The notes beneath the pieces are model-generated. The model was not told the origin of the DNA, searched no databases, and was given only the letters and a program-made list of their open reading frames with translations. Below are positions 34,453 to 42,519 of a DNA stretch of 46,175 nt, piece by piece (position 1 is the first letter of the stretch; the number at the start of each line of letters is the position of its first letter). The stretch spans positions 1 to 46,175 of the forward strand of contig CALLDL010000016.1 of the NCBI GenBank assembly GCA_937998305.1, written 5' to 3'. Position numbers and translations under genes: made by a program. Source of the DNA: an uncultured Desulfobacterales bacterium (GTDB taxonomy: Bacteria > Desulfobacterota > Desulfobacteria > Desulfobacterales > UBA11574).

Positions 34453-35727
34453 ATGTCAGAGAAAAAAGCATATACCCAGGCATTTCAAACCGGAAAGTAC
34501 GACAAGGCCACCGGCCTGCTGGGAAAATATGACAATGTCAGAAGGTTTTGGGAAGATCAGGTAACCGCCATTTTTTTACGCCCTGCCCTCAACGATTTGG
34601 TGGAGCGCAAGAAAAAGCGATTGGAACGTATACGTATACTGGATGTGGGCTGCGGCAGCGGGGACGGGTATGACCTGATCATGGGGGTTACCACCAAGCA
34701 CCCGGGCATCTGCGATTATATTGTCAACGCCGTCACCGACGACATGTTAAAGGAATATGTCGGCATTGATCTTAACGAAAATTTGATTCAGCAGGCGCTG
34801 GACTACTATGGTGACAATTCCAAATTACGATTTGAAACGGCAGATATTTCCCAGGGTATGCTTCCCGGATTTTTGGATGAAGAACCGCCCTTCGATTTAT
34901 ACTTTACTTCTTTCGGGACCCTTTCACACTTTACCAGTGAGCAATGCATTAAAATCATCGCCGACATTTGCAGGCACGCACCTGAACATGCCCTTTTCAT
35001 GGGAGACTGGCTCGGTCGTTACACTTTTGAATGGCAGGACTTGTGGCACCACCCGGCCGATCAGGAGTACTTCATGGACTACCGCATATCCTATATCTAT
35101 CCCGAAGAGGAGAGGGCCACCGCCGATGTGGCCGCTTTTCCGCTCAAGCTTGTCTGCCGCCAAGAAATCAAAGCGATTATTGAAAGCGCCTCGCAGGAAG
35201 CCGGTGTGGCCATCAAACCACTGGTGTATTTCGATCGATCCATATTCATCGGCCGCCACCTGGATACGGGGGATTACAACAAAAACTGTCCCAAGCTTCG
35301 CGGCCCGGTTAACGCCCTTTTTGAAACTTACGTGCGGACGGATTTAGAGAACTTATTGGTCGATTATGTCCCCCGGGCGGGATTTGAGCACCTCAATAAC
35401 TTCTTTGAATCGTTTTTCATGTCCAGCAATGCCCTGGTCAAATACACCATGGGTCTTCTTGGCGACTACGATTGCGACACCGGTAAGCTGGAATGTATCC
35501 CGGAGATCCTTTCCTTTTACCCGAAACCGCTTCAGGAGGCCATGGAAACCATGCGCAGGGTCGTAGAGGGCGTGGGCTGGTTAAAGTGGGGAGATGTACG
35601 GGCCAATCTGATCGAATCCGTCCTCGGCTTTGCCCTGCGAAAGCTCGAGATGGAGCTTCAACCCGGAACGGGGATGGGGCACGGACTCGTCGGAATTTTT
35701 GAAATTAAAAAGGAAAAAGTTGAATGA
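34453..35727 (+). CDS. SAM-dependent class I methyltransferase of unknown substrate
   Basis: A 424-residue soluble protein. The SAM-binding motif is I62-L-D-V-G-C-G-S-G70; YVGIDLNENLIQQAL supplies the acidic motif II and FETADISQG motif III, followed by FDLYFTSFGTLSHFT. The roughly 200-residue C-terminal part (from about 215) has no domain I recognise; it contains HLDTGDYNKNCPKLRGPVNALFETYVRTDLENLL. The last bases overlap the next gene (ATGA), so the two products are made together. This is not part of the known MttB pathway, which uses corrinoid chemistry. An N- or O-methylation step for a small molecule is possible (inference). Confidence 0.78.
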   Translation: MSEKKAYTQAFQTGKYDKATGLLGKYDNVRRFWEDQVTAIFLRPALNDLVERKKKRLERIRILDVGCGSGDGYDLIMGVTTKHPGICDYIVNAVTDDMLKEYVGIDLNENLIQQALDYYGDNSKLRFETADISQGMLPGFLDEEPPFDLYFTSFGTLSHFTSEQCIKIIADICRHAPEHALFMGDWLGRYTFEWQDLWHHPADQEYFMDYRISYIYPEEERATADVAAFPLKLVCRQEIKAIIESASQEAGVAIKPLVYFDRSIFIGRHLDTGDYNKNCPKLRGPVNALFETYVRTDLENLLVDYVPRAGFEHLNNFFESFFMSSNALVKYTMGLLGDYDCDTGKLECIPEILSFYPKPLQEAMETMRRVVEGVGWLKWGDVRANLIESVLGFALRKLEMELQPGTGMGHGLVGIFEIKKEKVE

Positions 35728-37262
35728 GTGGATTTGCTGTCGTCTATAACAAAAAAGACCGCCTGGAACTTGAGTCGATGTTTAGTTTAATCCAACATCG
35801 CGGTCCGTATTTATCTGGGATATTCGAAGATAAACGGATCGCAATGGCACAGAACTATCTGAAAGGCGACATTTTTGTAAACCCGGATGTCGTGTTAGCG
35901 GGAGATGATACACAGGTGCCGGCCTTTAATGCCGAGTCTCCGGAATTAAGAATCTGCTACGACGGTCAGATGGGAAACTGGCAGGAATTAGCTCCGGTCA
36001 ATGGAGTACCGGACGGTCCTTTCCGGGAGGAGCGCCTGCTGCTACAACTTTACCAAAACCACGGCAAATCCATATTTTCGCATTTAAATGATGCCATCTT
36101 TGCTTTCGTGATATCCGACGGCGAAAACCTTTTTGCCGCCAGAGACCTTTTAGGCATCAAAACCCTGTTTTACGGTCGGAAAAACAAAAGGCTTTATTTT
36201 GCTTCCGAATTGAAGAGCCTGGTAGAGACCACCGATGATGTCTACGAATTTCCGCCGGGACATTATATGGATGGTTCGGGTACGCTGACCCGCTTTGCCG
36301 AACTGCCCCAAAATCAGCCGGAAATCCTTGAGGACGACCTTGACGAAATAACGGCAACGATCAGAGATATTATCCAGCGCAGCTTCAATAATCGCGTAGA
36401 CTTCAACGTGCTCATCGGCAGCCTGCTCAGCGGCGGAATTGACAGCAGTGTCATCGCCTGGCTGGCCAGCGAAGCCTATATGAACAAATTTGGGAATGAC
36501 GCCTGCTTGAAAACTTTTGCCTTGGGCGTGGGAGAAAGTGAAGATATTAAATGCGCACGCTTAATGGCCGACCATATCAACTCCGACCACCATGAACTGA
36601 TTGTGGATCTTGACCAAATTCTGGGTGTGCTGCCCGAAGTGATCCGGTGCCTAGAGTCCTTTGATCCTTCCTTGGTGAGAAGCTCTGTGTCGAATTACCT
36701 CATTTCTAAATATGCAAAAGAACAAGGAATTGAAGTTTTACTTTCCGGCGAAGGCGGAGATGAGGTTTTTTGCGGATACTTATACCTTAAAGAGTTTCCA
36801 ACTGAAGAATTGTTCTCCAGACAAATGGAATGCATCGGCTTTTTACACAACAACGCCTCTCTGCGCCTGGACCGCATGAACCTTTGCAACTCTATTCGGG
36901 TAGTGACCCCCCTGATATCCGGCGAATTGCTCAACTATGCCATGACCCTTCCCCCTGAATATAAACAAAAACCTGATGGCGACCAGAAAATCGAGAAATG
37001 GATCTTCAGAAAGGCTTTTGAAAACGTGCTGCCCAAAGAGATCGTATGGCGGCTGAAACAGGAATTCTCTCAAGGATCCGGCTCCGCCGATGTTCTGCCC
37101 ATGTATTTTGAAGAGATGATCGAAGATGATGAGCTGCGGGCAGTTCAGACCGGTTTCCCTATGGTGCGCAGCAAGGAAGAACTTTATTATTTTAATATCT
37201 TTAAAGAGCATTTTGGCAGCGGGCGGGCAATAGACACGGTCGGCCAGTGGATTCGATTGTAG
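35724..37262 (+). CDS. Asparagine-synthetase-like protein with degenerate glutaminase site
   Basis: A 512-residue AsnB homologue. The N-terminal half keeps HRGP (25-28) and RDLLGIKTLFYG, but residues needed for glutamine hydrolysis are lost: position 2 is Ser instead of the nucleophilic Cys (MSGFAVVY), the NGE motif is D80-G-Q82, the RLS motif region reads AQNYLKGD, and the GSDCE region reads GPFREE. The synthetase half is intact: PP-loop S236-GGIDSS-242, SGEGGDE at 341-347, and KIEKWIFRKAF. The enzyme should therefore adenylate a carboxylate and join it to ammonia or another amine, as beta-lactam and carbapenam synthetases do. It overlaps the SAM methyltransferase gene by 4 bases. Confidence 0.85.
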   Translation: MSGFAVVYNKKDRLELESMFSLIQHRGPYLSGIFEDKRIAMAQNYLKGDIFVNPDVVLAGDDTQVPAFNAESPELRICYDGQMGNWQELAPVNGVPDGPFREERLLLQLYQNHGKSIFSHLNDAIFAFVISDGENLFAARDLLGIKTLFYGRKNKRLYFASELKSLVETTDDVYEFPPGHYMDGSGTLTRFAELPQNQPEILEDDLDEITATIRDIIQRSFNNRVDFNVLIGSLLSGGIDSSVIAWLASEAYMNKFGNDACLKTFALGVGESEDIKCARLMADHINSDHHELIVDLDQILGVLPEVIRCLESFDPSLVRSSVSNYLISKYAKEQGIEVLLSGEGGDEVFCGYLYLKEFPTEELFSRQMECIGFLHNNASLRLDRMNLCNSIRVVTPLISGELLNYAMTLPPEYKQKPDGDQKIEKWIFRKAFENVLPKEIVWRLKQEFSQGSGSADVLPMYFEEMIEDDELRAVQTGFPMVRSKEELYYFNIFKEHFGSGRAIDTVGQWIRL

Positions 37263-37289
37263 CTGATGGACATGACCGGGTATATAGAA

Positions 37290-37445
37290 CCTATTTCAAA
37301 AACAATCTAAGTGCCCATGGCAGCGTTGCAAAACGATTTAAAATGCTCACATACTACAAGCCCTCTTAAAATTACAAATAACACCCAATTACGGCATCGC
37401 GATCTTCCTCAAAATGAATGTTCGGGCGCTTTTAGATAATCTGTT
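37290..37445. repeat. Degenerate palindromic element related to 12643-12788
   Basis: It contains AAAATGCTCACATACTACAAG and CCCAATTACGGCATCGCGA...CTCAAAATG, both of which match (in reverse complement) blocks of the element at 12643-12788. It divides the two transcription units of the methyltransferase island. No clear terminator was found behind the preceding gene. Confidence 0.6.
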
Positions 37446-37453
37446 CTTTTTAA

Positions 37454-37481
37454 TTGACATTCAAACAATACTACGAATAGT
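37454..37481 (+). promoter_or_regulatory. Promoter of the second island unit with embedded operator core (site 3)
   Basis: A consensus -35 TTGACA (37454-37459) is followed after 16 bases by AATAGT (4 of 6 matches to TATAAT). Directly after the -35 box lies TTCAAACAAT (37460-37469), identical to the core of site 1 at the importer/marR genes. A repressor bound there would cover the spacer. The start codon of the next gene lies 26 bases downstream. Confidence 0.5.
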
Positions 37482-37506
37482 TTTAATATAGAAAGAGGGG
37501 TTAAAC

Positions 37507-38307
37507 ATGCTTATCGTCGGAGAAAATATCAATACCAGTCGAAAGCGCATTGCCGAAGCGGTTGAAAAACAAGATAGTGCATTTATCGTTCAAGTAGCAA
37601 AAAAGCAGGCAGATGCCGGTGCTGATTTCATTGACGTAAATGCCGGTACGTTTGTGGATCGGGAAGCCGAATATCTATGCTGGCTGGTAAAGACGGTTCA
37701 AGATGCCGTTGATCTGCCCCTGTGTCTGGACAGTCCCAGCCCTAAGGCGCTGTCGGAAGCAATCAAACACCACCGGGGCGAACCGATGATCAATTCGATT
37801 TCGCTGGAAAAAGATCGTTTTGATGATATGCTGTCGATTGTAACCGCCCAGCCTTGCCGGGTCGTTGCCCTGTGTATGACAGAAACGGCCATGCCGGTTA
37901 CCGTCGAAGACAGGATTCAAGCCGGTGCTGAATTGATCAACAGATTGACAGTTGAGGGCGTAGCTCTCGGGAACATTTATATCGATCCCCTGGTGCAGCC
38001 GGTCTCCGTGGACACGCGCATGGGTAATGCCGTTTTGGGTGCCATCAAAACGATCATGAACGATTTTCCCGGAGTCAACACCATTTGCGGCCTTTCAAAT
38101 ATTTCTTTTGGCCTTCCGGCTCGCCGTTTGATCAACAGCACTTTTCTGTCGCTGTGCATACTCCAGGGCCTGTCTGCCGCCATTTTAGATCCCACCGATA
38201 AACGTCTCATGGCAAACCTGCTGTCTACGCGGATGATCCTTGGCAAAGATGAATACTGCGGTGACTTTATCGATGCCTATCAAAAAGGCATAATTAATAA
38301 AGAGTAA
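37507..38307 (+). CDS. Pterin-type methyltransferase 2 (methylcorrinoid:tetrahydrofolate)
   Basis: A 266-residue dihydropteroate-synthase-like protein, paralogous to the one at 31329. It shows IVGENINTSRKRIAEAV, AGADFIDVNAGTFVDREAEYL, LPLCLDSPSPKALSEAI, MINSISLEKDRF, NIYIDPLVQPVSVD and ICGLSNISFGLPARRLINSTF. It opens the second transcription unit and is followed by its own corrinoid protein. Two separate pterin enzymes suggest that each unit can deliver methyl groups to tetrahydrofolate on its own. AGAGGGG precedes the ATG. Confidence 0.9.
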   Translation: MLIVGENINTSRKRIAEAVEKQDSAFIVQVAKKQADAGADFIDVNAGTFVDREAEYLCWLVKTVQDAVDLPLCLDSPSPKALSEAIKHHRGEPMINSISLEKDRFDDMLSIVTAQPCRVVALCMTETAMPVTVEDRIQAGAELINRLTVEGVALGNIYIDPLVQPVSVDTRMGNAVLGAIKTIMNDFPGVNTICGLSNISFGLPARRLINSTFLSLCILQGLSAAILDPTDKRLMANLLSTRMILGKDEYCGDFIDAYQKGIINKE

Positions 38308-38344
38308 CCAACCGGAAAGCAAAACTTGAAAAGGGGGGAAACCG

Positions 38345-38980
38345 ATGAGCTACCAAACACTGTTGGATGCAGTTATCAAAGGAGATATCAAAACGGCAAA
38401 GGAGGAAACCCTTAAGGCTGTTGATGCCAGCCAAAATGCCCAGGACATTCTTGACCAGGGTCTCATAGAGGCCATGAACGTTGTGGGCGACAATTTTTCC
38501 AAAGGTGCCATTTTTGTTCCCCAAATGTTGCGATCCGCGAAAACCATGCAAGAATGTGTCGAGGTGTTAAAACCGCACTTTCAAGAAAACGCCATGACAA
38601 CCAAAGGTAATATCGTTTTGGGAACGGTCAAAGGCGATTTGCACGACATCGGTAAAAACCTTGTGGGCATGATGCTGGAAGGTGCCGGTTTTAATATTAT
38701 CGATCTTGGAGTGGATGTTGCGCCGGAAGTCTTTGTTGATAAAATCAAAGAAGCGAATGCCGATGTTTTGGGCATGTCAGCATTACTTTCCACCACAATG
38801 CCCTCTATGTCTTTGACGATCAAGGCATTGGCTGATTTGGGACTGAGGGACACCGTGAAAGTCATCATCGGCGGCGCACCGGTTACAAGAAAGTATGCCG
38901 AGGATATCGGAGCCGATTCTTACGCCTCGGATGCAGGAGCCGCAGTGCATGAAACCAAAAAGCTTCTCAATATAACTTGA
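38345..38980 (+). CDS. Corrinoid protein 2 (MttC/MtgC type)
   Basis: A 211-residue methyl carrier with helical cap (FSKGAIFVPQMLRSAKTMQECVEVL) and B12-binding motif D98-L-H100-D-I-G, followed by MSALLSTTMPSMSLTI and IIGGAPVTRKYAEDIGADSYASDA. It is about 16 residues shorter than corrinoid protein 1 because it lacks the acidic N-terminal insertion. It is expected to partner with MttB-3 and MttB-4 downstream and pterin enzyme 2 upstream. Confidence 0.92.
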   Translation: MSYQTLLDAVIKGDIKTAKEETLKAVDASQNAQDILDQGLIEAMNVVGDNFSKGAIFVPQMLRSAKTMQECVEVLKPHFQENAMTTKGNIVLGTVKGDLHDIGKNLVGMMLEGAGFNIIDLGVDVAPEVFVDKIKEANADVLGMSALLSTTMPSMSLTIKALADLGLRDTVKVIIGGAPVTRKYAEDIGADSYASDAGAAVHETKKLLNIT

Positions 38981-39006
38981 GATGATTTATAGGATAAGGA
39001 GATGCC

Positions 39007-40458
39007 ATGAAACCCGGACCTATTCCCACATTTCAACCAAGGTTAAAAGTTTTAAATCGCCGGCAGGCCTTGGCGATTCACACAGCGGCCCTTGAAATCC
39101 TTGAAAAGATCGGCATAAAGATGGAACATGCCGAAAGCCTTGACATGCTGGCCGGCGCCGGCGGCAAGGTGTTTGATAAAGACTGGATACGGCTGCCCGA
39201 CTACCTGGCCGAAGAAGCACTTCGATCCGCACCGCGCCAGATAGCTCTTTACGATCAGCTTGGCAATAAAACCATGCCCCTGGTAGATGAAAATCCGTTT
39301 TACGGCACAGGCTCGGATACAACGTTTACTCTGGATCTGGAAACCGGAGAACGGCGCAGGTGCATACTTGCAGACACCGGTAATTTTGCTAAACTAGTTG
39401 ATGGTCTCGAAAACATTTCCTTTGCCATGTCTATGGGGAACCCCGAGGATGTTTCCAAGGTCGATTATATTTATGTTTACGCGTTTGCTGAAATGGTTAA
39501 AAATACCAACAAGCCGATTGTATTTATCGCCGACCGCGGCGAGGACATCGCCAAAATCTATGAAATTGCCTGCATGGTGGCCGGCGGTGAAGATCAACTT
39601 CGCCAAAAACCTTTTCTGTTGAATTATTCGGAAGCCATAAGTCCTTTGCGCTTTCCTGCACATGTCATGGACAGACTTATCTTTTGCGCCCGCAAAGGAA
39701 TCCCCATTTGCCTCCCATCCGGTTCAAATGCCGGCGGCGGCGCGCCGGTAACACTTGCCGGGGCGATGGCCATGGGGATTGCTGAAAACCTGGCAGGGCT
39801 GATTGTGCACCAGCTTGCCGCTAAAGGGGCGCCGTTTCTTTTCGGCCCCAACGTCAGCGCACTTGACATGAAGTCCGCCGTCGTATCCTATGGTTGCCCT
39901 GAATGGAGCCTGACCCAGGCAGCTTTAGCGGATATGCGTGACGAAATATACGGTCTTCCCATTTGGTCCTTTGCAGGGGCATCGGATTCCAAAGTAGTGG
40001 ATGCCCAGGCCGGCGCCGAAGCCATGTTTTCGATTATTACCGCCATGCTCTCCCGTTGCAATCTTATCCATGATAACGGATACATCGAGTATGGCAGCAC
40101 GTCCTCTCTAGAAATGGTCACCATTGCCAATGAATTGGTTGCCATGGCGCGTTTTTTCACCCACGGCATTCCGGTAAACGAAACCACTTTGGCTCTGGAC
40201 GCTCTGGAAAGGATTAAAAATGCAGGCCCCCAGTCATTCTTTTTAATGGACGACCACACATTCGAGAACTTTGAGCAGGCGCTTTTTCTTCCCAAACTTC
40301 TGGACCGCAGCCGCTATGACGCCTGGGAAGCCGAAGGGTCAAAGGATCTTTACACACGCAGTAATGAGGAGGCCAAACGGATTCTTTCCGAACATCAGGT
40401 AACGCCTAAAGATGACGGCGTATTAAAAGAGATTGCCGACCTTTTAAAGGGTTTATAA
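39007..40458 (+). CDS. MttB-superfamily corrinoid methyltransferase 3 (non-pyrrolysine)
   Basis: A 483-residue MttB-type protein. Landmarks are FYGTGSDTTFTLDLETGERR, ISPLRFPAHVMDRLIFCARKGIPICLPSGSNAGGGAPVTLAGA, APFLFGPNVSALDMKSAVVSYG and SFAGASDSKVVDAQAGAEAMF. In place of the usual TKHxxGG-type stretch it reads TNKPIVFIADRGEDIAKIYE, which may mark another substrate class. There is no in-frame stop codon. It is preceded by AAGGAG and followed closely by MttB-4. Confidence 0.9.
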   Translation: MKPGPIPTFQPRLKVLNRRQALAIHTAALEILEKIGIKMEHAESLDMLAGAGGKVFDKDWIRLPDYLAEEALRSAPRQIALYDQLGNKTMPLVDENPFYGTGSDTTFTLDLETGERRRCILADTGNFAKLVDGLENISFAMSMGNPEDVSKVDYIYVYAFAEMVKNTNKPIVFIADRGEDIAKIYEIACMVAGGEDQLRQKPFLLNYSEAISPLRFPAHVMDRLIFCARKGIPICLPSGSNAGGGAPVTLAGAMAMGIAENLAGLIVHQLAAKGAPFLFGPNVSALDMKSAVVSYGCPEWSLTQAALADMRDEIYGLPIWSFAGASDSKVVDAQAGAEAMFSIITAMLSRCNLIHDNGYIEYGSTSSLEMVTIANELVAMARFFTHGIPVNETTLALDALERIKNAGPQSFFLMDDHTFENFEQALFLPKLLDRSRYDAWEAEGSKDLYTRSNEEAKRILSEHQVTPKDDGVLKEIADLLKGL

Positions 40459-40475
40459 CTGGAAAAGGTATTACA

Positions 40476-41882
40476 TTGCTTACTCGTGCTGAAATCGACA
40501 AAATCGACCGGGCCGGACGCAGAATACTAAAACGCGTAGGGGTTAAGATCCTCGACCGCCATACCTTAAAGATGCTCAAGGCCGGCGGAGCCAGAGTTGA
40601 TGTCAAGAAAGATCGGGTCTATTTTTCCGGAAGGTGGCTTGACAAAATGATTGCAAAGGGCCCGCAACAATTCACCCTCTATTCCCGTGATGGTAAAAAT
40701 GATTTGCACCTTGGATCGGGCAATGTTTATTTTGGAAACGGCGGCCGTGTGTTTCAGATTCTGGATATGGGCACCGGGGGCTTCCGCCCGACCATCCTAC
40801 AAGACGTAATCAATACCGCACGTCTTGTCGATCGTCTCGACAACATCCGATTTTATATTATTGCCTGTCAGGCCCACGATCTGGACCCCGAGTTCTATCA
40901 TCTGAATGATTTTTTTCATGCCTTCAGCAATACCACCAAGCATGTCATGGGAGGATGCGATACCTTTGAGGGTGTAAAGCAATTGTGGCACCTGGCCAGT
41001 TTCATGGCAGGCGGGGAAGACCGGCTTAGAGAGCGCCCCTTTGTTTCGGTGATCACCAATCCCATAAGTCCGCTGACGTTAGATGCCAATACACTTAAAA
41101 TATTAGAGTTTTGCGCTTTAAACGGCATTCCGGCCACCTGTGCGCCGGCGCCTATTGCCGGCGCGACTTCCCCGGCGACCCTTGCGGGCACCCTTGCCCA
41201 GTTGCATGCGGAGGCCTTGGCAGGCGTGTCGATTGCCCAAGTATTTAACCCTGGCGCCCGGATGCTGTATGGTGCTGTTCCAACGGCTATGGACCTGCGA
41301 ACCATGGATCTTACCATGGGCTCGGTCGAAACCGCCATGATGAATACTTGCGCCGTTCATTTGGCAAAACGTTATAAATTGCCCATTTATGCGTCCGCAG
41401 GCGTTACAGATGCCAAAATCCCCGATATTCAATCAGGGTTTGAAAAAGGAGTATCGTATTTGCTGGTGGCAATGGCCGGAGCCGATTATATTCATCTGGC
41501 CGCCGGAATGCTGGATTCCGGCAACTCGATCTCCTACGAACAATTCATCATTGACAACGAGATCCTGGGGATGGTCCACCGATTGATCAGCGGCGTCGAC
41601 GTGGACACAGAAACGCTTGCCGTTAATACGATCGAAAACGTGGGGCCCGGAGGTAACTACATTACGGAAGAGCACACGATTAAGCATATGTTCAGACAGT
41701 TCTTTTACCCCTCTCTTGCTATTCGCATGAATTTCGACCGCTGGCAAGAGCAAGACGAGCCCACGCCGCTGACCAATGCCCATAAGCTGGTTCGAACATG
41801 GCTCGAAGAAGTCGAACCTGTATTGAGTCTTGAAAAATTGATGGAAATCAGAAGCAAATTCCCAAAAATTGTAACTACATAG
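40476..41882 (+). CDS. MttB-superfamily corrinoid methyltransferase 4 (non-pyrrolysine)
   Basis: A 468-residue protein and the shortest of the four. It starts at TTG, 17 bases after the previous stop; AAAAGG lies 8 bases before it. Landmarks are VYFGNGGRVFQILDMGTGGF, SNTTKHVMGGCDTFEGV, PISPLTLDANTLKILEFCALNGIPATCAPAPIAGATSPATLAG and YASAGVTDAKIPDIQSGFE. It resembles MttB-1 more than MttB-2 or MttB-3 in these motifs. There is no in-frame stop codon. The weak start may lower its expression relative to MttB-3, or make it depend on coupling. Confidence 0.88.
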   Translation: MLTRAEIDKIDRAGRRILKRVGVKILDRHTLKMLKAGGARVDVKKDRVYFSGRWLDKMIAKGPQQFTLYSRDGKNDLHLGSGNVYFGNGGRVFQILDMGTGGFRPTILQDVINTARLVDRLDNIRFYIIACQAHDLDPEFYHLNDFFHAFSNTTKHVMGGCDTFEGVKQLWHLASFMAGGEDRLRERPFVSVITNPISPLTLDANTLKILEFCALNGIPATCAPAPIAGATSPATLAGTLAQLHAEALAGVSIAQVFNPGARMLYGAVPTAMDLRTMDLTMGSVETAMMNTCAVHLAKRYKLPIYASAGVTDAKIPDIQSGFEKGVSYLLVAMAGADYIHLAAGMLDSGNSISYEQFIIDNEILGMVHRLISGVDVDTETLAVNTIENVGPGGNYITEEHTIKHMFRQFFYPSLAIRMNFDRWQEQDEPTPLTNAHKLVRTWLEEVEPVLSLEKLMEIRSKFPKIVTT

Positions 41883-41901
41883 CTCAAACGGGGAAGTCAA
41901 T

Positions 41902-42489
41902 ATGTCTATTCGCATCATTGCATGTGGTGTCTTTCGTGATGCACTCAGACAAATAGAACCACAGCGTTTTCACCAAAATGTCGCCATCACCTTTATCAAC
42001 CCTTATCTACATAATTATCCCCAAAAACTGAAAGAGGAAATACTGTACCAAATCCATCTGGGTAAAAAAGCAGGGGACGAAATTTTGTGTTTGTATGGAA
42101 GGTGTTATCCGGACTTGGACGACCATCTTTATGAAATGGGCATTCCCAGAGTCCCAGGTGAGCATTGTTATGAGATTTTATTGGGAAGCAGGCGTTTCCA
42201 CGCTCTTATTGATGAAGAAGCCGGGACGTATTTTGTTGAAAAGGACCTTATTTTGAACTTTCCCGAATATTGCATCCAACCGCTGGAACTTGATGACCCC
42301 CTGATGCGGAAAAGTTATTTTAAATACTACAAAAGGCTGGCCTACATTCGGCAGCCGCTTGACCCTGACACCATTATGCCGAATGTGCAAGATATATCAC
42401 GATTTTTGAAGCTAAAACAAATGGTGATCGACGCTGATTATTCGGAGTTAACAGCAAACCTGCTCAAACTGTGTAAGGAGGGACACTAA
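41902..42489 (+). CDS. DUF1638 protein of the corrinoid methyltransferase island
   Basis: A 195-residue soluble protein with the DUF1638 pattern: IRIIACGVFRDALRQI at the start, DEILCLYGRCYPDLDDHL, and RVPGEHCYEILLGSRRFHALIDEEAGTYFVEKDLILNF. The conserved Cys residues (C8, and those in LYGRCYP and GEHCYEI) could bind a metal. DUF1638 genes often accompany MttB/MtbC-type systems, but their role is not established. It lies 19 bases after MttB-4 and 30 bases before the activator gene. Confidence 0.85.
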   Translation: MSIRIIACGVFRDALRQIEPQRFHQNVAITFINPYLHNYPQKLKEEILYQIHLGKKAGDEILCLYGRCYPDLDDHLYEMGIPRVPGEHCYEILLGSRRFHALIDEEAGTYFVEKDLILNFPEYCIQPLELDDPLMRKSYFKYYKRLAYIRQPLDPDTIMPNVQDISRFLKLKQMVIDADYSELTANLLKLCKEGH

Positions 42490-42519
42490 TTTTTAAAGTG
42501 TTCGATAGGAGCAACTTTT

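Noticed and set aside
29845-41882. Pyrrolysine-encoding (in-frame TAG) trimethylamine methyltransferase
   Set aside because: All four MttB-type frames are full length without any in-frame stop, so pyrrolysine use is not indicated, and no pyl genes are in the window.
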